From the NCBI GenBank assembly GCA_007258455.2, contig VDFB02321306.1, forward strand, positions 89,458-153,457: a DNA stretch of 64,000 bases. The letters are read 5' to 3'. The stretch is from Sequoia sempervirens. Taxonomy: Eukaryota; Streptophyta; Pinopsida; Cupressales; Cupressaceae. A program made the translations under genes and the position numbers. Shown here piece by piece: positions 24,361 through 34,374 of this stretch. How positions within the stretch are numbered: the first letter of the stretch is position 1; each line of letters begins with the position of its first letter. The notes beneath the pieces were generated by a model that ran no database searches, had not been told where the DNA came from, and was given only the letters and a program-made list of their open reading frames with translations.

Positions 24361-25764
24361 TGTAATGTCCCCTTCTAGCTAATCTCAGTTTTCAGTTAGT
24401 TTAGCCTATCTTTTTGACCCTTATAGGCTAATGGTTTTGGATAGAGGGTCTTTGAGGTAGATACTTGGTCATTTTATGACATTATTCTTCTCCAAAGCTT
24501 TGTTGGGTTCAGGCTTGGCTTTTGCAGAGGTTTTGGGACTCAGTTTGCATACTTACTATTTATAGTAAGTCATTTAGCCAGAGGGAGTCCAGTGTTACTA
24601 TTTATAGGAAGGCAATTGGACATGCTGTGATTGCATTGTTGATCCTAGAGTTCAGTTGGCATGATGAAATAAGGTGTATTGAACAAGTTATAATGTTTAA
24701 TTATTATTAAAGGTGACTTTAATAATAATTAATATTATAAAATCATATTATAAATATAATTGCACTTTATGTCTAATGGGGCCACGAGACATAAAAAAGG
24801 GGGCCATTAATGATTATTTTAATTGGGTGCCAACTTTGAGGTGAATATTAATTAAGCTAAAGTGCAAATTTAATATTGTTTTAAATGATTAAAAAAAAAA
24901 GCTATTGCAGGGATCGACCTTTTTGAGAGAAAGTATATAAGGAAGCCACAAAGGGGATCAAGCTATCTTTTGAGCATATAATTATTTGTCTTTTTGGAGT
25001 TCTTTGGCGTTGGAGAAGAGAAACTAAGGGTTTTTGCATTTCCAAAGGTTTTCAGACATTGGAGAACGTGCATTCTTCTTTGTTTTGTTTTCTGAGGTTG
25101 TGCAACATCAGCTGAAGATTGCTTATCAGATTGGTTTCATTCAGAGGCCAACATTGTGCAGATTGGAGAAGTTTAGTCAAGGGTTTTGAAGTAGAATTCT
25201 ATTGTGAAGGACAAACATTATAAAGGCTGCATTTTATAATTGCTGGCACACAGATCAAGGGTTGTACAACCTCACTTAAGGCAGCTGTACCACTCTCAGC
25301 CCTAGGCGTGTGAACTTCTAGCTAGAGCACCTTGTCTTTTGTGCATCATCCATCATCTTTGAGGGCGGCTATTTCAAATAAGGCACTTTGGACAGATTTG
25401 TGGTGGAGAAAAAATTATTTGCAGCAACTTGATCATTTGGAGGGTTTTATAAATTGCTGCCAGAATTCCCAGAAATCAATATATGTATTGTCTTCAATAT
25501 CCGGGTATGCCTCTCTATGTAAAAAGACAATAAAGAAAATCTATTGAATATATAGTTTCATTTGTAGCTTTGAGTTTTTTCAGTATTTTGCATATTCTTA
25601 GTTTCTTTATTTCTTGGTATTATTTTCGAGATAATACAAAAAAATCAAATATCATTCAAAATCACAAAAAAAGCATAAAACCAAAAACAAACCAAAAATA
25701 CAAAGTCAGAATACTATCACCGGAAGTACAGAGTTTCACTTGGGGGAGAACAGGGGTTCTTACA
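24361..25764 (+). repeat. 3' LTR of chromovirus
   Basis: It starts TGTAATGTCCCC and ends GGTTCTTACA. It keeps the full palindrome TTACTATTTATAGTAA at 24553-24568 and a TATA box at 24934-24940. Length is identical to the 5' LTR despite scattered substitutions and small compensating indels. Confidence 0.93.
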
Positions 25765-26559
25765 TTTGTGACATTCTGTGATGGGTAACTGAACGTGAGT
25801 CCACTCAAATTACAATGAGTTCTCCATGGTTAACAAAGCATCTTTAGAAGTGATTCTCCTCATTTTTGAGATCAAATTTGCTTGTCTGGTATGAATTTTG
25901 ATTGTCTTTAATGTGAGAAGTGGGCCCCTTGGCAAATACATATTTGCTCACTAAATTTGAAAATCTTTTCAAAATTAATATAAATGATGTTTTGGATCAA
26001 TTTCATTGACCACAAAGTATTTCACTATGTTGTACCCCAAAATTAAAATTTTTGTTACACTTAGATATTTTGAAGAAATGAGTAAAAGTCTTGTCAAATC
26101 AGTCAAAAAGGTCAAAATTTGGGTGTGCAGGTCTTGCATGAGGGGTTAAAATGCTAAATTTTCAAAATCTGACGATCTGGGACTGCTAAGAGCAGCTTAA
26201 TCTACAAAACCCAGATCTCAGTTTTTCATCCCTAAATTTTAGGAAAACTGTTATTTTTAGAAATTTTCTAAAATTAGTAACGTTTTCTGGGTTTTTCTGG
26301 GTTTCTCTCGAAACCCCAAAAATAGTTGGTCGGGTGGATCAAAATGGTGCAGTCAAAATCTTAAAATAATCAGTTTTGCCCTACTGGGTCTATTCTGCTT
26401 TTCAGAAGCATATCTGGAGCTCTGAGATCATCAATGGAGGTCATCCGACTGCCAGGCGTCAGTTTCAGCACTTAAACTTCCAGCAGAGGGTGAAAAGATG
26501 AACATGCACGAGGAACGAGGAAGAAAGTTGAAAAGTCATGAAAATTTTCTAACACTGCT

Positions 26560-27755
26560 GAGTTTGGGCGCCCCTGTTGAAGAAAGGCGCCCACCTTTTT
26601 AGGGCATCAAATGTCAGTTTTAGGGTTTCAAGCCTCCAGTCAAACTTCCTCACTTTTCTGTCAGCTTCGCAGTGGATTCAGCGGTGCAGTTATCAGATCA
26701 TTCAGTCATCCGGAATTCAGCGCCGAACGGGAGGTTTCAAACTGAAATCAATGTGAAGAATTTGGAAAAGATTACAAAATTGACTAAGTGTTGAAATTTT
26801 GGGCGCCCCTGTTGAAGAAGGGCGCCCAACCTTTTGGAGGGGTAAATTCAACAGCCATGATCCAAAAGTATGCTCAATCTTTTCAGATTCCGCCCAGCTT
26901 CACGATGCCTATCTTCGTCAGCATTTTCAACTGGTCGTATTCCGGCAAATTCAAATCAAAGACGAAGGTTCAGAGTGAAGGTTTCAAACTTGTAGTTGAA
27001 AATTATGAAAAATGGTTAAGTCTGGGAAGAATGGGCGCCCCAGTTGAAGAAGGGCGCCCAAGTTTTCAAGGAGCTAAATGAATGAATTTGCAGGCAAGCG
27101 TCTAACGAAGTTTCTTCACGGTTGATCCGGCTTTCAAACGAAACATTCAACACGTCAATCAGAGTTCGCAGTCACTAGATACGAGGAGCTGAACAGGGAG
27201 TCCGACAAAGGCTGAGAACCAAAATTCAGAAGCAAACACAAAAATCAAAAAATAAATCTAAGTCTGGGTAAAGTGGGCGCCCCCAGTCAAGAAGGGCGCC
27301 CAAACTTTTGGAAGCCTTAAACTCACTTTTGGGCAGAGTTCATTCCAGAAGACCCCTCTTCATTCTTCGTCAGCTTCGCGATGAGTATAATATCCAGTCA
27401 ATCCGACGCCCGGAGCTCCAGATCCGACGAGATCTTCTGCAGAAGAGGATTTAATGAAGAAATTTGAAGATCAGAAAAATGGCTATCTCTGGGAGAAATG
27501 GGCGCCCCTGGAAGGAAAAGGCTCCCATGAATTCGGAGGTCAAGATGAAGTCGTTCGCCAGAGATGCCTCCAGGACTTCTTTCTCAGTTTCAGTCAGGCT
27601 CCGCCGTGAACCATTCAGCTCGCCTGTCGGGTTAATCTGTCAACGGGAAATCAGAGGCGAAGTAGCATGTCAAAATGAAGAAAAGTTGAAAATGTTAAAA
27701 TTTTGACTAACACTGGAAGTAGGCGCCCTTGTTGAAGAAAGGCGCCCAAATGTTC
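26560..27755 (+). repeat. Tandem array of ~230-bp units with GGGCGCCC hairpins
   Basis: Six units are marked by a GC-rich inverted motif: GGGCGCCCC, a short spacer usually containing GTTGAAGAA, then GGGCGCCC. They begin near 26566, 26801, 27033, 27275, 27500 and 27720, a spacing of 220-242 bp. Between the hairpins the units share weaker similarity (for example TTCGTCAGCTTCGC-like sequence). The fifth unit has lost its right arm (GGCTCCC). The same array, with about eight units, occurs in the inverted relative at 37320-38760. Confidence 0.85.
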
Positions 27756-28644
27756 ATGCCTTAGAATATTTTTCGAAGTTTTCAAAATTTCAAAAGATTG
27801 CAAGAGGAGAAGGATGGCGTCCAAATTCAAAGAGACTGAGATTTAGGGTTTTGAAAATAAAAGCAAAAAGAAAGCAAAACCTAAATCAAACCCTAAGTCT
27901 ATTTAACATCATTTTTTCATGTATTTTTCATTATTTTTGCAGGTAGCATCCAGAGGAGAAAGTTGGAGCAGCAAGTTTGAAGAATATTTGTGATTCAAGA
28001 ATCCATAGTTGCTGGTTTTACATCAGATTTTTCAGACCAGCAAGCATAAACCCTTGCTTTTTCAAGCTTTTTGTTCCAGAAGATCAAATTTTTCAAGCAG
28101 AAGGCCAAGGCTTTCCTTTTTTCAGTCATCTGGGTCTTTTTGCCTTAATCTTCTGAAGAATTTTTCAAGAACTTCATCGAGTTGCAGCAAGTGCTTTTAT
28201 TTTGCATGTCAGTGAAAACCTCAGTGCATTCAAATTTCAACCATCTAGGTCCTTTCCAATCAGTCTTCTGAAGAAAACCCATATCGCAGCTTTTTTTCCA
28301 AAATCTAGGGTTGGCTGCTTTTTCAATCAAACGTCAGAGTTTTGCAAATCTAATCAACTGAGTCCATTTCTAATCATATTCTGAACAAAACCCAGGTGCC
28401 AACTTTTTTCGTGAAAAAATGAAGAAATTAGGGTTTGTTGCTTTTTAAGTATAAATTCAAAATTTTAAAAACAGACGATTTGGGTTGTCTTTCATCGATA
28501 CGAGCGAAGTATATCTCCAGAAAATTTCACTTGTGAAATTTGGAGCACAAAAATCAGCATTCTAAAAATAGAAATTGTTCAAGTTATGCGAACCAAAGCC
28601 AGTTCTTTGATCATTCTTCGAGTTTCTGAAATGGAGTACCTCTA

Positions 28645-30120
28645 ATGTTTTCAAGTGCAGATCAGCTCTCTTTCACAATTATATCAAAACAGAGTACGTG
28701 GGGCTTTAGAAATGTCCTCAAGCGATTGTTCGATCTACATGCCTTGGAGAGAGCAGACAACACTTCAATCAAGAATCTGGGGCATTCTGGACTCCTCGCA
28801 GCAGCGTCTATTCCTATATCAGTTCAAAGCCTTGAGTTCGTAATTGCTTGCATTAAGCATTACAACCCGGCTACTAGGGAGATCCAGTCAGCAGACGGTA
28901 GATTGATTTGCAGTCTAAAGCCTGATATGGTCGAAAGGTGTTTTTCCATTCCCCCGTGGCCTGAAAGCGTAACTCTTTCAAGGGATGAATGCGAAAGGAT
29001 GTGGAATATGCATAAAGATAAATATAGCAAGAAGATTGCACAAAGATGGATGAAAGAAAAACATAAAACATTGCCTAAGAATGTCGGGCGAGGGGAGTTC
29101 AAGGACGAGGTTGCCATCATCATCACTTTGCTCAACAGGGTCACTGGCTCAGAAGATGCCACCAAGTTCCAACCTTGGATGTTTTATGCCATACCTCACA
29201 TCATGAAGAAGACCGAGTTCTATGATTGGCCTACTTTGATTAGTGACTGCCTACATCAGCAAATAACAGAATACTTCCAGTTTCATGTATTCCACATGGT
29301 GTCATACCTAGTCTACCTGGTGGCCTATCAAGGTCAATTCAGAGGGTTGAACACCGAGGGATCATTGAGCGTACAACACATATATAACTATTATCCCCAG
29401 TTGGAATTCACAAAGTCGTTGCACCACTACAAAAGGGTGAACGAGGCATTCTTGATGTACACAGTGCGGGACTTAGACAACGAATTGCACGTCCGCATCT
29501 CTTCAGTTGCCAGGGCAGCAATGGCGGAGTGGGCGGATTGGTTTATACAGTTTCCTACCTTTACCTATCTCAGGGTCTATGGTTATTCAGGTGCCCCGCT
29601 CATGTTGCCAAGGTATCCGTCAGATGAGGTCATCTTCATGGAATTCTTGAGGCAGGCTCACGGTGTCCACACAGTCTTGAGGAATAGAAAGAAACCCTCT
29701 CTTCACTTTCCATTAGGGTTGGGTATTTATACATGCAGGACTGCTGCAGATGCCAGGACAATTGGAGAAGAGTTAGATAAATTCGGCCTCAAATCTTACA
29801 GCGAGAGACGATCATTTGATCCTCATGGTGTCTACGCTGGCCGATTGGAGAAGAACTATAATCACATAGCCGCACTTGAAGATTTTTGGGCTAATTGTGC
29901 AGATGAGTTTGAAGTGCGAAGGCGTAGTTACAGCAGGCTAACTCTCCATCAGATGAAAGACTGCTTAAATGAAGATATAGAAGGGCTCTCTGATGATGAC
30001 GAAGATGTGCTTCTCCCGATGTACACTCAGAAACGAATCGAGGATCAGCCCTTACCACAAGTTAATTGGGCAAAACAAGGAATCTCTTTCAGTCGAAGAC
30101 AGAACAAGACAAGTCATTGA
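28645..30120 (+). CDS. Unrecognised 491-residue protein within the giant LTR (N-terminal part of a longer broken ORF)
   Basis: This is the longest complete ORF starting with ATG on the + strand here, in the sense direction of the LTR. It opens MFSSADQLSF. The middle is rich in aromatic residues (e.g. FQPWMFYAIPHIMKK, YLVYLVAYQGQFRGL) and looks globular to about residue 440. An acidic stretch (LSDDDEDVLL) follows, and the frame then ends abnormally at 30118-30120. Coding-like sequence continues in another frame (see 30090-31527), so the stop is probably caused by a frameshift. I do not recognise the family. The layout loosely recalls plant retroelement accessory ORFs and plant-mobile-domain proteins, but I see no diagnostic motif. 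The long conserved frame argues for past selection or a recent capture. Confidence 0.7.
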   Translation: MFSSADQLSFTIISKQSTWGFRNVLKRLFDLHALERADNTSIKNLGHSGLLAAASIPISVQSLEFVIACIKHYNPATREIQSADGRLICSLKPDMVERCFSIPPWPESVTLSRDECERMWNMHKDKYSKKIAQRWMKEKHKTLPKNVGRGEFKDEVAIIITLLNRVTGSEDATKFQPWMFYAIPHIMKKTEFYDWPTLISDCLHQQITEYFQFHVFHMVSYLVYLVAYQGQFRGLNTEGSLSVQHIYNYYPQLEFTKSLHHYKRVNEAFLMYTVRDLDNELHVRISSVARAAMAEWADWFIQFPTFTYLRVYGYSGAPLMLPRYPSDEVIFMEFLRQAHGVHTVLRNRKKPSLHFPLGLGIYTCRTAADARTIGEELDKFGLKSYSERRSFDPHGVYAGRLEKNYNHIAALEDFWANCADEFEVRRRSYSRLTLHQMKDCLNEDIEGLSDDDEDVLLPMYTQKRIEDQPLPQVNWAKQGISFSRRQNKTSH

Positions 30121-31527
30121 GCATAGTAAGGTTTTCTTAGTGCTTAAAAGGAAGAACTCCATTCCAGTAGCAGAGCCGCCAAGGATAATTCCCTCTTCTT
30201 CTAGAGCACAGTCGAAGGGAAAGGGTAAAAGTCAGTCTCAAGATGGTGCCAAAGGTTGTAGATCAAATAAAAATGTAAAAAGAAGGTTGGATTTCTCAGG
30301 CATAGTCATACAGGAGCAGCCTACAGTTGATTCAGAAGTTCTTCCTGACGAGCCCGTACCTCAGAATGAAGCAGAGGAGCCACCTTCAACACATGTTTCT
30401 GTACCTTTGACGGGTTCTTCACCAATTCACATTGATCTTGATATCGAAGATGATGAAGAGATTGCAGCAGTACCTCTTGAGGAAGTTAGTAAAGATACTA
30501 CGTGTCTTGGCTTGAGAACTCCTTAGGAAGGGTTAGAAGAGGGCCTTCATATCAGATGAGTGTTGATGATCTTGATAACATCTATCAGGAACCTCCTAAG
30601 AAGAAGGCAAAGAAGCAAGTTCACTTTGATAGGAATCCTGATAACGAGATAGTCATAGAGACTGCAGTGCCCCCAAAAGATAAGAATAGGGATGAGGTAA
30701 ATATGGATGATTTTGTCATGGTCAAGGCTAATCTCGGTAGAAATACCAGACATGCAGATTTGAGTCTCTTCAAAGTCGTATCCGAAAACCTTCAAGAAAG
30801 AGTGCTTAAAGATGGAGAAGACAAGGCAGCCCTCAAGGCTAAAAATCAGCAGCTCAGGTTTTTCATTTCTAACCTTGTTCGTGGTTCTTCACAAACAACC
30901 TAGTTGCTGCCCCAGCTTGGAGACACCAGCTGATCACCATCAGTTAAGACAGCTGGTCATATGTGGGAAAGAGACTCAGGAGTGGATCGAGAGCTTCATT
31001 GTCAGAGGAAGGGGATCTTGGCACAGATGTTCCAGTTAAGGGAAGGCGCTCATAAGCTATGTCAAGGTATCCAAGGATTTGAACAGACACTGGCTGAAGT
31101 AAGACCGAGACATGAGATTATCATTGCTGATTTAGACATGGCTTACAGTTCAGCAGTTTCAAGAGAACACAAGAAACAAATCCTTGCCTGGAGGGAGCGT
31201 CATGTTTTCAAAATTAAAACCTATGAGAGGGTATCTGAAGAATTCATCACCTACAGACAAAGGGTGGTTGAAGCTCTTCTTTTCATCAATTCATTATAGA
31301 GAGATCCCTCTCAAGCATACTTTGAAGACTCGCTCTACGCTTCTACCGAGTATGTGCAAAATCAGTTCCAGAGTGTTGTTCATAATTGCAGTCCAGTTGG
31401 CGGAAGGATAGGCCATATTTCAGTGATGTCAGCAAAGTTCAATGAAGCGGCTAATGAGGTCGAAGACTTCCTGAGATCTATTGCAGATGCTGAAGATATT
31501 CTTGAAAAAAGCTTGTTTTGTCGTTGA
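30090..31527 (+). pseudogene. C-terminal part of the same protein, frameshifted
   Basis: The sequence continues coding-like in frame 2 to 30523. It contains Ser/Lys-rich basic clusters (KGKGKSQSQDG, NVKRRLDF) and a hydrophobic-acidic patch (IHIDLDIEDDEE). It returns to frame 1 at about 30510-30900 with PPKKKAKKQVHFDRN, a nuclear-localisation-like cluster. After two more frame changes near 30900 and 31010 it gives a helical, coiled-coil-like tail (30961-31296). One in-frame TAG (31297-31299) interrupts this, and the tail continues to a TGA at 31525-31527. Altogether about 960 codons existed. Basic clusters suggest a nuclear protein (inference). Confidence 0.6.
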
Positions 31528-31827
31528 TATATAGATGACTGAACCGACAATAATCTCCAACTTCCTAGCGGATGTGATTGAGCTTTAAAGCAGCTTTCTT
31601 CTAGAAGTTTTCTTCCCTGCTTTCTTTCTATTCTTGGAATAATTCTTATCCATTCTTTGAGAAGAGAAAGAAGATAAAATGTAATAGTTGGTGTTTCCCA
31701 CTTTTTCTACTTTCTAGGGTTTTAGATGTTATCTTCTTTCTAGATTTAGTAATAAAGTTTGCTTGCTGAGCAAGCCCTAGATTGTGAAAGCAAGGAGATT
31801 TTAGGGTTCCCTACTCCTCTGCTTCTC

Positions 31828-31835
31828 TATAAATA
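31828..31835 (+). promoter_or_regulatory. TATA box of the giant LTR
   Basis: TATAAATA lies downstream of the coding region and about 715 bp before the LTR end. It is conserved in the inverted copy (36217-36224 on the minus strand), which supports its use as the LTR promoter. It places the coding region in U3. Confidence 0.65.
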
Positions 31836-32548
31836 AGAGCCTTTGCTCATTTAGTTTCTTTTAACCGTGCTAGTGAGAACAAAATGCTGAGCCTATTGTG
31901 CCTTCTATTTGCTGCTCAAGTATTGTTCATTCTAGGTTATGGATAAGCAACTGTTGAGCCTCTTTTGTACCAACATCATGAGTTAGTGTGTGGATTGCTG
32001 TTTTCATTAAATAAGAATAAAGCCTGCAGCCTCTTTAGCTGTAATTTCTTGTTCCAGGCATGTTAGAAGGGAGTTTTGTTCCAGAGATTTGAGTAATAAA
32101 ATCATGAGCCTCCTTTGCCTTGGTCCAAAATCTCAGATTTTCGTTATCCATGTTCTACTTTTATGATCTTTATTTCAGCTTGCAGTGAAGTGTGTAGGTG
32201 TTCGTTGAAAGAGAGATTATTGAAGTATTTTTGTCAAAAAATCTACCTTGTTAATTTCTAACTTCTCTTGCTTTGCTATTACTTGAGAAGTTAGGAACAT
32301 CTTTAGTTTAAGTTAGTCGTAGTTGAACTTCTTATCAGAAAATCCTCCGGCCATGTGCCTGAAGTTTAAAACCTTTGTGCTCTAAGCTAACGTGCAAGAT
32401 AGCAACTTTAGTTTTAGTTTACTTTCTTTCAAACACCATCGCCAGTGCAGGAGCTTCCCCTCCTAATTTGAAGAGCAGTTTATCTATGCATAGCTGGCCG
32501 TTTTCAAATCCGCATTCCAGAGGTGCGAATTTAAACACCAACACACTA

Positions 32549-34300
32549 CTATATGATGTTTCTTTATCACTAAAGCTATCTTAAATGAAAATGCAACTAG
32601 ATTGATGGCATTTTGAAACAAGTAATACATAATTAGGTGCAAATGTGTTTACATATGGTTATTAAACTAAGGATTTACATGTTTCTTTGCATTTTTAGTG
32701 GGTATAGGACTTTCTTGCCAATGGTGGAAAGCACTGATCATTCTTTGGCATTTGATCAAGTTTAATCATGAACACGTCTTATGTTGTGTAATTTATTGTT
32801 TTTCTAGATTCCAAGTTTTATGAAGGGGATTATAGGGTAAATTCATTTGTGGGTTTAATTAGTTTTTATCTCTGGAATGGAAGTTTGCAGTTTTGGGGCT
32901 TTAATTTGCTCTATATGATCCTAATTTGCAAATATTAGTAGGCTAGCCTGAAGAGGAGCTAGTAACAGCAAAGTTGTAGGATACCCCACTCCCTCCCTTG
33001 GTGCACATGCCAACATACCCAGTATAGATTAGAGTGCGGTACGGTGTGGCTACGGCTCAAATATCGTGCCCGCCTGTACCTAGAATTTGGCAAAATATGG
33101 ACCTGTATTGATTATGCTTGCATTTGGAGTCCTAAAAAACTGTTGTATTTAGAAAAATCTAAAAAAAACCTTTTTTTTTTATTAAAAAACATTGCAAGTA
33201 TGCCAATAATGTCAGGCATTAACAGTTACACAGGGCGAGAGAAAGTGCAACAGAGGTAAGTTGTTTTCCTTCTTTTAATTGAATATTTTCTCATCTGTTC
33301 ATGGTCTTTTCTGCATTCTGTTTGTAGGTTTTTTTGGGATGTTAAAACAGTCAACTTTTTCCTATTACCATCTGTCACTGTACAAGTCTTTCCCTCATCA
33401 CTGCATTGTGCTCTACTTTGCTTGCGTTGTGCCCTATTCTACCCATGATTTTGAATTCTGATTTGTTTTTGCTTTGGTTTAAAATAGTGATTTGTTTTTG
33501 CTTTGATTTAAAATTAAAACTTAATTTTTATTTTTTCAATTTATTATTAATAATAGTGGTATGGAAATACAATATAAACTAGGATTATTTTTTTAATTTA
33601 TTAATAATAATAGAAGTCCGGAAATACAATATAAATAGGGATTTAGACTTATGAAATAACTAGATAAAATAGAATTAAGTGAGAGTTTTGAGTCACTTAA
33701 TTTGACAAAGTTTGGGTGTATCTGCACAGTATTATTGATTGACTATAGTTGGATTAACATTTGTTGTGTGTGTGTGTTGTGAATTGTTTATCTAGCCATA
33801 TCCATGTTAGGGGACCTTCAAAGATAGTTGTGTCCATATCGGATACCATATCAGTATTTGTGTCCATGCAACCTTGAGGGACAGATTTTGGTTTTTTCCA
33901 TTAAAAGGGAATAGCTTGTTATTTGTAATCCTATTCCTTAACATTTTTAAAATTGTCCTATGGGATATTTAAGAATACCCTCCTATGTTTGGTAGAGCCT
34001 AAAGTGAAGAAGAGTTTATCCAGTCTTGTTAGTGGCCCAAATCCACCTATGGTTTTATTATGAATCTTGTCTTATACTTAATGTGGCATGCCCTGGTTGT
34101 TAGGATAAGATAGTTTTCGAGGATTAGAGGATCAAATGCACTTCGTTCTATTACTTTGGATCCAGAAACTGGACTAGTTCCTAGGATGAATAGTCTCTTC
34201 CTTTCAGCTACTGGTACTTTGTATATTTTTTGCATGCTTATTAATAAATTTCTTGATTTCTTGTGGTAAGCTCCTCACTATTTGGTCATTGATTGAACAG
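32549..34300 (+). other. Intron sequence upstream of the first recognised UPL6 exon
   Basis: No exon or complete element is seen. Around 33455-33640 there are imperfect duplications: a TGATTTGTTTTTGCTTT repeat, and two copies of a segment containing GGAAATACAATATAAA. It ends in the splice acceptor GATTGAACAG at 34291-34300. If the gene continues upstream, this is part of a further intron that would also contain the 26028-32543 unit. Confidence 0.5.
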
Positions 34301-34374
34301 GACCATCCTGTCATACAAATGTTCTGGGAAGTTATCAAGAAATTCAATTTACAGCAGCAAAATAGGTTTTTGAA
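34301..34374 (+). CDS. UPL6: UPL6-like exon ([14 protein letters not shown] region)
   Basis: A 74-nt exon between acceptor TTGAACAG and the consensus donor GTAAGT. It encodes 24 residues plus two bases of a Lys codon that is completed 26.4 kb downstream. Confidence 0.92.

Larger units (their letters stand above)
18261..25764 (+). mobile_element. Ty3/gypsy chromovirus, internally deleted, TSD TTTGT
   Basis: Two 1404-bp LTRs (18261-19664 and 24361-25764) flank a 4.7-kb interior. The 5-bp target duplication TTTGT (18256-18260, 25765-25769) is perfect. An initiator-Met primer binding site follows the 5' LTR, and a polypurine tract precedes the 3' LTR. In order the interior holds gag with a zinc knuckle, protease (DTG), part of reverse transcriptase, and then only the C-terminal part of integrase with a chromodomain-like tail. 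The rest of RT, all of RNase H and the integrase catalytic core are missing. A copia-type solo LTR sits between gag and protease. The LTRs differ at many positions, so the insertion is old. The copy cannot move by itself. Confidence 0.93.
26028..32543 (+). mobile_element. Giant LTR-like unit (6516 bp) carrying a coding region, TSD CACTA
   Basis: It starts TGTTGTACCCC and ends AAACACCAACA (TG...CA, with TGTTG/CAACA inverted ends). A perfect 5-bp target duplication CACTA flanks it (26023-26027 and 32544-32548). A TATA box lies about 715 bp before its end. There is no primer binding site, polypurine tract or polymerase. These are the features of a solo LTR with a very long U3. A second copy, inverted, lies at 35516-40783 and confirms both ends by homology. 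Inside are a hairpin-bearing tandem array (about 26560-27750) and a sense coding region (28645-31527) missing from the second copy. Alternative: a short non-autonomous element in which the LTRs have not been recognised. Confidence 0.78.

Noticed and set aside
26560..27755. Hairpin array as a CRISPR array
   Set aside because: The ~230-bp period, similar inter-hairpin sequence and location in a plant LTR do not fit a CRISPR array.
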